From: Flavobacterium cheongpyeongense
Lineage (GTDB): Bacteria; Bacteroidota; Bacteroidia; Flavobacteriales; Flavobacteriaceae
Length of the DNA stretch: 64,000 nt
Assembly: GCF_003202435.1 (NCBI RefSeq)
Contig: NZ_QJHK01000006.1
Location: 186,001 to 250,000, forward strand
Direction of reading: 5' to 3'
Shown: piece after piece, positions 1-5,311 of the stretch
Numbering within the stretch: position 1 is the first letter of the stretch
How the letters are laid out: every line of letters begins with the position of its first letter
The notes under the pieces: generated by a model
Databases searched by the model: none
What the model was told of the DNA's origin: nothing
Seen by the model: only the letters and a program-made list of their open reading frames with translations
Made by a program: the position numbers and the translations under genes

Positions 1-196
1 GTGCTTCATGTATAAGCCCGCCTTTGAACCAATAATAGGTTTTGTCGAGCTTTGGGGCTATTTTTTTATCTGTTGTATAAAATTCATATCTGAAATCTTT
101 GTCAGAGATTCTTTTTAGGGTATAAGGATCAGCAAAAGAAACTAAGGTAAAGGTTAAAAATAAGAATATAAAGCGTTGAATAGTAGTTGTTTTCAA
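1..196 (-). CDS. 5' end of a secreted protein of unknown function (cut by window edge)
   Basis: Read on the minus strand from a TTG codon at 196-194, an open frame gives MKTTTIQRFIFLFLTFTLVS followed by FA and then DPYTLKRISDKDF. The first 22 residues are a convincing Sec signal peptide: basic start, Leu/Phe-rich core and small residues before the cut. The frame stays open to the window edge, giving about 65 residues. No ATG lies in frame just upstream, so TTG is the likely start, but a start further upstream cannot be excluded. I do not recognise the mature part. The gene runs away from the Rhs tip at 470. Confidence 0.5.
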   Translation of the reverse strand, partial: MKTTTIQRFIFLFLTFTLVSFADPYTLKRISDKDFRYEFYTTDKKIAPKLDKTYYWFKGGLIHEA

Positions 197-356
197 AGTA
201 CAGTGAGCGTTTTTTATAAGCGAGGCAAGATAGTTTTTTTTTATTAGCTTGCAAAAATAATTTGTACGTTTGATAGGACTAATATTTCATTAAGCACATA
301 GAAGAAAAAAAACAATTTTGAAACTGAAAAAAAGGCTTTTATTTCTCCTGTTTTAC

Positions 357-364
357 TAACTTTG
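357..364 (+). promoter_or_regulatory. Candidate Bacteroidetes -7 box (TAACTTTG)
   Basis: TAACTTTG matches the TAnnTTTG -7 consensus of Bacteroidetes promoters and lies about 105 bp before the orphan Rhs tip. No clear TTTG -33 box is seen at the expected distance, so it may be chance. If active it would give the displaced tip and its immunity gene their own transcript. Confidence 0.3.
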
Positions 365-469
365 AAATGCCAAAAATTGCTAAAAACTGCAATTTTGAAG
401 CTTTTAAAATGACACGCAAGTTCTTTTATTTATTGAGGTAAGCTTGTATTAGATTACTATCCTTTTGGA

Positions 470-1528
470 ATGCTAGTACCTTCGCGACATGGGAAGTCTG
501 AATCGTATCGTTATGGCTTCCAGGGGCAGGAAATGGATAATGAGCTGAAAGGTGAAGGGAATTCGCTTAACTATACATACAGGATGCACGATCCTAGGGT
601 GGGAAGGTTTTTTGCCGTTGATCCTTTAGCGCCTAAGTATCCACACAATTCACCTTACGCTTTTAGTGAAAATAGGGTTATGGATGCAGTTGAATTAGAA
701 GGATTAGAAGCTCAGACACTTAATGGCGGAGGTACGGTCTATGGCCCTTATACAAGTGCTAGAGCTGGTGCAAATAATGGAGCAACCGTTAACTTGGAAG
801 AAGTAGTAGTAAAAGGAAAACCCGTTTCTTTCGAGAAAAAGTTTTCCAATATGCAAGCGTCATTAGCAGCCGTACAGCGTGGTTATAATAATCAATGGGT
901 AGAAAATGGAAGATTATATAATCAAGTAGCTTCTAATACTCTTGTTGTCAATACAATTGGAGAAGATAATCCTGAATTTAAGTTCATGTATCCAAGTGAT
1001 ATGGGTACTTTGGACAGAGAAGGGTCAGATGGTCTCAGATGGTATGGTTGTGCATCTTGTCATGCAGATAATGGTGCATATAGATATGCAGCTTATAACT
1101 CAAGAGAAGCTTTTACTGGTAAATTTATTGGTGAACAAGCAAATGCACTAATGCTCGGAAGAGTTTTAAAGTTAATGCGTACCCCTAATGTAATACCTAA
1201 ATCACTTGGAGCTGCCTCAAAAGGATTTACAACGAGATGGCCTTGGAAAAAAATACTTACAGCGAAAGAAATTGAAATTGCTAGTTGTGATGCGGATGCT
1301 TTAAAAATTCAAAAAATGATAGGAGGGGATATTTTAACAGTATCAAATCCAAGAGGAATGCAGTTAGGACCAGTAAAGTATGGTGAAGAAACAATTTCGG
1401 GATGGTATTACCATAAAGCTGTATTCAAAGACAATATGGTTTATGATAGAATGACAGGACCTAGTGGAATGCATATCGATAGATATAAAGAATTATTTGA
1501 ATACGGTAGTGATTTAATTTTTAAATAA
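470..1528 (+). CDS. Orphan Rhs C-terminal tip with papain-fold (Tox-PL-like) toxin domain
   Basis: The gene begins inside the end of an Rhs core: residues 1-90 carry MLVPSRHGKS, the DPRVGRFFAVDP motif and a variable region. Similarity to the big Rhs gene starts upstream of the ATG (DYYPFG is encoded in frame from 452), but a TGA at 434-436 ends the frame, so this is a detached tip, not a full Rhs gene. The last ~90 residues look like a papain-like toxin: Cys273 in ASCDADALKIQ at a helix start, His315 in YYHKAVF and Asp326 in VYDRMTGPSG, the Cys-His-Asp order of Tox-PL-2 domains. The middle has a GCASCHADNG segment of unknown role. The toxin assignment is inferred from motif order. The gene is 2 bp from the next gene, as expected for a toxin/immunity pair. 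Translation may start at this ATG, or the gene may be a silent donor for tip exchange. Confidence 0.75.
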   Translation: MLVPSRHGKSESYRYGFQGQEMDNELKGEGNSLNYTYRMHDPRVGRFFAVDPLAPKYPHNSPYAFSENRVMDAVELEGLEAQTLNGGGTVYGPYTSARAGANNGATVNLEEVVVKGKPVSFEKKFSNMQASLAAVQRGYNNQWVENGRLYNQVASNTLVVNTIGEDNPEFKFMYPSDMGTLDREGSDGLRWYGCASCHADNGAYRYAAYNSREAFTGKFIGEQANALMLGRVLKLMRTPNVIPKSLGAASKGFTTRWPWKKILTAKEIEIASCDADALKIQKMIGGDILTVSNPRGMQLGPVKYGEETISGWYYHKAVFKDNMVYDRMTGPSGMHIDRYKELFEYGSDLIFK

Positions 1529-1530
1529 TT

Positions 1531-1863
1531 ATGGAAGAAAATATTTTAAGAATATTAAATAGAATTATTAATGAGATTGAACTGAAACCCAAAATGTTTT
1601 TTGTAAATCCTAATTATCCGGAATTGTCCTCTTACTTGTTTGGCTATTTAACTTGTATTGATGATATTCATTCAACTTCTATCAATAATATTTTTTCTGA
1701 ATGGCTAAATAATAGAAATAGGAAAACTTCATTATTTTGGACAGAATACATTTTAAGAATAAGTGCAAATAATAATGAAAAGAATGCATATGAAATATTG
1801 ATTAAAGAATTTAAATTATTTTTAAAATCTAGTCAACCAGATGGGGTAGTGTTTCAGAGTTAG
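1531..1863 (+). CDS. Probable immunity protein for the orphan Rhs tip
   Basis: A 110-aa acidic-to-neutral protein starts 2 bp after the toxin stop. It has no signal peptide and no membrane segment, so it should act in the cytoplasm. It looks mostly helical with a conserved-looking YLFGYLTCIDD core. I do not recognise a named immunity family. The role is inferred only from position: in polymorphic toxin loci the gene straight after the toxin tip usually encodes the cognate inhibitor. The strong hairpin at 2049-2085 may end its transcript. Confidence 0.65.
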   Translation: MEENILRILNRIINEIELKPKMFFVNPNYPELSSYLFGYLTCIDDIHSTSINNIFSEWLNNRNRKTSLFWTEYILRISANNNEKNAYEILIKEFKLFLKSSQPDGVVFQS

Positions 1864-1947
1864 TGATATAAGATTTTATATTTATAACGTATTGAAAAAG
1901 AATGATAATTGAAAGTGATTTAGTAAAGGATGAGCAGTAAATGTTCA

Positions 1948-2047
1948 TCCCACTGGCGCTCGTTTGTCCGAGTTCTCTGGTGCTCGATTGCATCGAGTAC
2001 CTACTTAAATTAGAAGACAAAAGGTAGCGTTTGCAACGCGGGTAATT
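1948..2047. repeat. Repeat R1, left copy (inverted relative to 4578-4676)
   Basis: About 100 bp containing CGAGCGCCAGT (as its complement), a GATTGCATCGAGTACC block and GCGTTTGCAACGCGGG. The reverse complement recurs at 4578-4676 with high identity. It is non-coding and richer in G+C than its surroundings. It lies just after the orphan immunity gene. It looks like a dispersed intergenic repeat or the arm of a composite element. Confidence 0.8.
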
Positions 2048-2048
2048 A

Positions 2049-2085
2049 GCAAAAAAAGCAACTCGTAAATGAGTTGCTTTTTTGC
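2049..2085. terminator. Strong bidirectional rho-independent terminator
   Basis: GCAAAAAAAGCAACTC pairs with GAGTTGCTTTTTTGC around a 6-nt loop, with A and T tracts on the two sides. It can serve the plus-strand toxin/immunity pair and the minus-strand XRE remnant. Confidence 0.85.
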
Positions 2086-2090
2086 TTTTA

Positions 2091-2424
2091 TTACATCAAA
2101 CTTATTTTAGCAGACTTTATAAAATGATCCACTGTAGTAAGTAAACATTCTCTGTCTTTTTCAGGGAGTGTTGCAATATCCTGAAATCTCTTCAACATTA
2201 AAGGGTCTTTGAATAAATCACTTTGTTGGTTTTCTCCCAAAAGATACCCTACGGAAGTATTTAATATGTTGGCTAATTTTTTAGCAGCATCAATACTGGG
2301 TATCATCTCATCACGTTCGTACTTACCGATTGTAGTATGAGAAGTAACAAAAGCTTCTGCCAGTTCTTTTTGCGAAAGGTTTTTTGCTTTTCTGCATTCG
2401 GTTAATCTTTTGCCAAACGTATCC
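2091..2424 (-). pseudogene. XRE-family HTH repressor that has lost its start codon
   Basis: An in-frame helix-turn-helix reads WDTFGKRLTECRKAKNLSQK, then ELAEAFVTSHTTIGKYERDE and MIPSIDAAKKLANILNTSVG YLLGE, a textbook XRE/Cro domain, followed by a short C-terminal tail ending in HFIKSAKISLM. The frame runs up to about 2427, but there is no ATG, GTG or TTG before it meets a stop inside repeat R2. The internal ATG at 2304-2306 would give only 71 residues lacking the recognition helix. I infer that R2 replaced the first codons. If still translated from an unusual start it could repress the adjacent toxin-antitoxin pair or the recombinase. Confidence 0.75.
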
Positions 2425-2519
2425 CAGGCTGGCGCGATGCCTCAGGCTCGTGCCCACAACATGTCTCGCGAGCAGCAATAAGTTCAACGGCTAGTGCGAG
2501 TGTTCCACTCGTACCCAAT
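2423..2519. repeat. Repeat R2, left copy (inverted relative to 4718-4788)
   Basis: The block starts with CCCAGGCTGGCGCGATGCC and ends with CTCGTACCCA. Its reverse complement, with an internal deletion, is at 4718-4788 (CTGGGTACGAG, CTCGCACTAGCC and CGCGCCAGCCTGGG). Its left edge falls on the first codons of the XRE gene. Confidence 0.75.
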
Positions 2520-2565
2520 GGTTTTCATCCGATAAACTAAAAATAAAAATATGGAACAAAATAAT

Positions 2566-2573
2566 TACCTTTG
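2566..2573 (+). promoter_or_regulatory. Putative -7 box for the toxin-antitoxin operon
   Basis: TACCTTTG fits TAnnTTTG exactly and lies 23 bp before the antitoxin ATG, giving a leader of roughly 15-20 nt. A -33 TTTG is not obvious. Such operons are normally repressed by the antitoxin-toxin complex at this position. Confidence 0.5.
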
Positions 2574-2596
2574 TAATATTAAAAAAAAATACGATT

Positions 2597-2842
2597 ATGG
2601 GAGCTTTAGAATTGAGAGATAGTATTTTAGAATATATAAAAACAGCTGACGAGCGTCTTTTAAAAGTCGTTAAGGCAGTTATAGAAAGTTATCAGGAAAA
2701 TGATATTGTGGCTTATACAATTGATGGAGAACCATTAACCAGAACGACCTACAAAGAAGAACTTCAAGAAGCAAAAGCAGAAATAAAAAGAGGCGAATAT
2801 ACCTCTCAGGAAGATTTAGAAAAAGAATCAAATAACTGGTAA
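2597..2842 (+). CDS. Antitoxin of a ParE/RelE-type toxin-antitoxin pair
   Basis: An 81-aa acidic protein. Its N-terminal half (LRDSILEYIKTADERLLKVV) is a helical segment of the kind found in Bacteroidetes antitoxins. The C-terminal half (TIDGEPLTRTTYKEELQEA) resembles the flexible part that wraps around the toxin. It has no HTH motif. The stop codon overlaps the toxin start by one base (TAATG), so the two are translationally coupled. The assignment rests on the partner and the gene order. Confidence 0.8.
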   Translation: MGALELRDSILEYIKTADERLLKVVKAVIESYQENDIVAYTIDGEPLTRTTYKEELQEAKAEIKRGEYTSQEDLEKESNNW

Positions 2843-3132
2843 TGGGCGAATTAAAAAAGGTTTGGACAAATACCGCCAGAGCACAGTTAAAAGCGATTTA
2901 TGAAAATTACAAAGTAAAATCCCTTCAGGGTGCAAAAGCCATAAAAGATGAAATACTGCAAGCCACTAAAGAACTCCATTTTGCAGAACAATACCAACAA
3001 GATGAGATACAACCTAAATTTAGAAGAATCATCGTAAGACATTATAAATTACTTTACATTGAGGAAAATGAAACTGTATTTATCGCAAGAATTTTTGATA
3101 CTAGGCAAAATCCGAATAAACAAAAAGAATAA
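2842..3132 (+). CDS. RelE/ParE-superfamily toxin
   Basis: A 96-aa basic protein with the typical layout of the superfamily: helical hairpin at the N-terminus (WTNTARAQLKAIYENY), then a beta-sheet with RRIIVRHYKLLYIEENETVF and the closing strand IARIFDTRQNPNK. Members either cut mRNA on ribosomes (RelE) or poison gyrase (ParE); the sequence does not decide which, though the IFDTRQNP ending is common in the ParE group. It is coupled to the preceding antitoxin and followed by a good terminator. It sits inside the repeat-framed island and may stabilise it. Confidence 0.85.
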   Translation: MGELKKVWTNTARAQLKAIYENYKVKSLQGAKAIKDEILQATKELHFAEQYQQDEIQPKFRRIIVRHYKLLYIEENETVFIARIFDTRQNPNKQKE

Positions 3133-3136
3133 AATC

Positions 3137-3160
3137 AAGGAGCAGAAATGTTCCTTTTTT
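3137..3160 (+). terminator. Rho-independent terminator after the toxin-antitoxin operon
   Basis: AAGGAGCA pairs with TGTTCCTT (one G-U pair) around a GAAA tetraloop and is followed by a T tract. It starts 5 bp after the toxin stop. Confidence 0.8.
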
Positions 3161-3199
3161 CATGTTTAAAAATCAAGTTCCAAAAGAAACATTCCAGAT

Positions 3200-3306
3200 G
3201 GTGCTGATATGTCAACACAACGATAGGCGGAAATGCTTTCCGTGCCCGCAACGATAAGACACAAAAGTATTAAAATTATAACCCTAAAAAGTTGTAGTTT
3301 TTTATT
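3200..3306. repeat. Inverted repeat R3, left arm, flanking the recombinase
   Basis: About 105 bp whose reverse complement recurs at 4411-4517 with roughly 85 percent identity by eye, including the start ACTACAACTTTTT. Each arm holds two direct copies of CAACGATA (here at 3218 and 3249) about 31-32 bp apart, with a small hairpin between them. The arm ends at the recombinase stop codon. Confidence 0.85.
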
Positions 3307-4353
3307 TTAATAACTCTCCAGCTTACTATGAACTTTTTCAATTTCCTTATCCATATACGCTTGTGCATAATGCACATAACGATTAAAAGAAGTACTGGCA
3401 TGACTGTGTCCGCTAATTTTGCGAACTAAATGTTCCGGCATTCCTAAAATTAATAATGTGGTAATAGCGGTTCGACGCATCATGTGAGAACTCATTTTAT
3501 CGCAAAATCTGTTTTTTGATGCGTCTGTTTTTTTAGTGATCCGTTGGGTTTTTCCTTGCTTTTCCCTTGAAACTTCTATGGGAGTTGTAAAACCGGCAAG
3601 TTCTCCTATTTGCTTTAAGCTTTTATTGAAATTGAATAAACTGGTGTTTCCAAACAACGTCGCTTTGTTATTAGTTGTGGTATATCGCTGAAAAATAGTC
3701 ACGGCATAAGCTGATAATTTGATAAAACTAAACGTTTTGGTTTTCTTGGATTTGAGTTTTAAGTACCATTCACCCTCTATTTTTTCGAAGTTTTTATTGG
3801 TTAATAAAAAAATATCAGAGTAACGTAAACCAGTAGTGCATCCAAAAACAAAAATATCTTTAATTCGTTTGTAACTTGGTATCAGCTTTTGTTCAAACTC
3901 TTTGTCGTGTATTAAAAATTTTAGCTGCTCCGGTGAGAGTACAAAGATTTCGATTTCTTCTTTTCGTACATAAAACAACCGCTGAAAATCGCCTGTATGT
4001 AAATCTTTATCGTTTTTGAGATAATTAAAAAATACCCGAATCACTTTGATATTAGCACCTACATAGTTATCATGACAGCCTTTTTTGTATAAGAATTCTG
4101 TAAACTTTTGATAGAATTTTTTCCAGTAACTTTTCTCAGATTTTAGTTCGCGTTTATCCAATTTAGAAGCATCGCAGATGCGGAGCTCAAATTTAGTTTC
4201 ACTCGAAAACCGGATCAAATTATTCAATACATATTTATAGTTTTGAATGGAGTCTGGTTTTATTTTTTCCCCGTTCTTTTTGAGTCGTTTCCCTGTTTCA
4301 GTTTCTTTAATGAATTGATTGAATAAGGGTATTATTGGACTCGGTTTTTTCAT
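3307..4353 (-). CDS. Tyrosine recombinase / phage-type integrase
   Basis: A 348-aa protein with an N-terminal SAM-like core-binding domain (about 1-135) and a catalytic domain with the expected residues: Arg177 in GCTTGLRYSD, the HxxR box His290-Arg293 in SSHMMRRT, His316 in ISGHSHASTS and the nucleophile Tyr326 in FNRYVHY. Length and layout match the Bacteroidetes site-specific integrases of mobile islands and invertons. The gene stands alone between two ~105-bp inverted repeats that begin at its stop codon and 58 bp before its start, so it is packaged as a module. It probably moves or inverts DNA at repeats of this family. No excisionase is seen. Confidence 0.92.
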   Translation of the reverse strand: MKKPSPIIPLFNQFIKETETGKRLKKNGEKIKPDSIQNYKYVLNNLIRFSSETKFELRICDASKLDKRELKSEKSYWKKFYQKFTEFLYKKGCHDNYVGANIKVIRVFFNYLKNDKDLHTGDFQRLFYVRKEEIEIFVLSPEQLKFLIHDKEFEQKLIPSYKRIKDIFVFGCTTGLRYSDIFLLTNKNFEKIEGEWYLKLKSKKTKTFSFIKLSAYAVTIFQRYTTTNNKATLFGNTSLFNFNKSLKQIGELAGFTTPIEVSREKQGKTQRITKKTDASKNRFCDKMSSHMMRRTAITTLLILGMPEHLVRKISGHSHASTSFNRYVHYAQAYMDKEIEKVHSKLESY

Positions 4354-4410
4354 GTTTTGGTTTTTGCCAAAAATACAATTTTAGTTGAGAGTTGAAAATG
4401 GTTCGGTTGT

Positions 4411-4517
4411 AAATAAAAAAAACTACAACTTTTTCAGGGTCGTAGTTTTAATACTTTGTGTCTTATCGTTGCGGGCACAGAAAACATTTCTGCGCTATCG
4501 TTGCGTGACATATCAAG
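4411..4517. repeat. Inverted repeat R3, right arm, flanking the recombinase
   Basis: Counterpart of 3200-3306 in the opposite orientation. It starts with a run of A, then ACTACAACTTTTT, and carries TATCGTTG at 4464 and 4496. The two TATCGTTG copies are 32 bp apart with an imperfect hairpin between them. Confidence 0.85.
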
Positions 4518-4798
4518 GACGTTCGGGTCACCAGAGAACCCGGACAAACGAGCGCCAGTGGGGTGTTGCTTTTTTGGTTAATTACCCGCGTTGCAAACGC
4601 TATCTTTTGCCTTCTAATTTAAGTAGGTACTCGATGCAATCGAGCACCAGAATAACGTACAAACGAGCGCCAGTTGGGGACCAGAATAACGAACAAACGA
4701 GCGCCAGTGGGGTGAGCTGGGTACGAGCAAGATGCTCGCACTAGCCTTTGAACTTATTTCTGCTCGCGCCAGCCTGGGGCATCGCGACAGCAACTGTA
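4518..4798. repeat. Cluster of right-hand repeats R1' and R2' with three ACAAACGAGCGCCAGT units
   Basis: This stretch has no credible gene. ACAAACGAGCGCCAGT occurs near 4544, 4661 and 4691. Positions 4578-4676 are the inverted copy of R1 (1948-2047) and 4718-4788 the inverted, shortened copy of R2 (2423-2519). The short open frame across it (4385-4744) is made of repeat sequence and is not a gene. The end of the cluster supplies the last codons of the TIMP-like gene. Confidence 0.75.
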
Positions 4799-5278
4799 TT
4801 ACCTAATGCTCGAACCAGCTGAGGGGTGTTTTTTTAAATATTTTATTATTTTCTTTTCCTCTAAGCCTTCATAAAGCCTTGTCCTTGAGCAAATATCAGT
4901 TTCAATAAATTGATTAACTTTTTCTCCGCCTTCGAAATATTTCTCTGAATATACTCCATAAATGATATAGGTGTGATCAATTAAAAAATTATAACCACAA
5001 TCTCCATTACCTATTCCTGTAACAATTCTTAAAGTATCATTTAATATCTTTCCTTTATATTTCTTCGTTAATAGAACTGTATATTCTACTTTTTTAGGAG
5101 AAAATTCTTCAGGAACATATTCAATTTTAATAGAAAATATTCTTTTAGATAGTATTTTTCCAGAAAATATAATATTAGATTTTTCAATCTCTATTTTTAA
5201 TTTACTCTTACCAATACATGAACAAGGTAAAGCAATACTTGGAAAACAAAAAAGCAAAATAATTAATACTTTTTTCAT
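4799..5278 (-). CDS. Secreted TIMP/netrin-like (NTR-fold) protein, probable immunity inhibitor of the Rhs metalloprotease
   Basis: A 159-aa protein with a signal peptide (residues 1-18, MKKVLIILLFCFPSIALP) followed directly by CSC. In animal TIMPs the mature N-terminal Cys-X-Cys sits on the protease zinc. The rest fits the NTR pattern: NIIFSGKILSK (strand), VEYTVLLTKKYKG, GDCGYNFLIDHTYIIYG and ETDICS. The four mature cysteines (19, 21, 94, 130) can pair as in TIMP (Cys1 and Cys3 each to a later Cys). There is no lipobox. It begins 33 bp after the stop of the metzincin-tipped Rhs gene, exactly where an immunity gene is expected. Family membership is read from motifs; the inhibitor role is inference. 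Bacterial NTR proteins of other function exist. The last residues (SAGSSIR) run into a repeat, so the original C-terminus may have been altered. Confidence 0.75.
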   Translation of the reverse strand: MKKVLIILLFCFPSIALPCSCIGKSKLKIEIEKSNIIFSGKILSKRIFSIKIEYVPEEFSPKKVEYTVLLTKKYKGKILNDTLRIVTGIGNGDCGYNFLIDHTYIIYGVYSEKYFEGGEKVNQFIETDICSRTRLYEGLEEKKIIKYLKKHPSAGSSIR

Positions 5279-5311
5279 AATTATAATTCATCAAGTTTAA
5301 AATATTAAGAA

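Noticed and set aside
1829..2020. Minus-strand open frame of 63 aa
   Set aside because: It runs through repeat R1 and the end of the immunity gene and resembles the translated repeat at 4600-4700.
3200..3306. Integron-like attC sites next to the recombinase
   Set aside because: The CAACGATA motifs within each arm are direct, not inverted, and the usual GTTRRRY/RYYYAAC pairing is absent; the recombinase also lacks a recognisable IntI insertion. I keep only the inverted-repeat description.
4385..4744. Open frame of 119 aa
   Set aside because: It consists of the repeat arms R3', R1' and R2'; composition is not protein-like and there is no homology to the neighbours.
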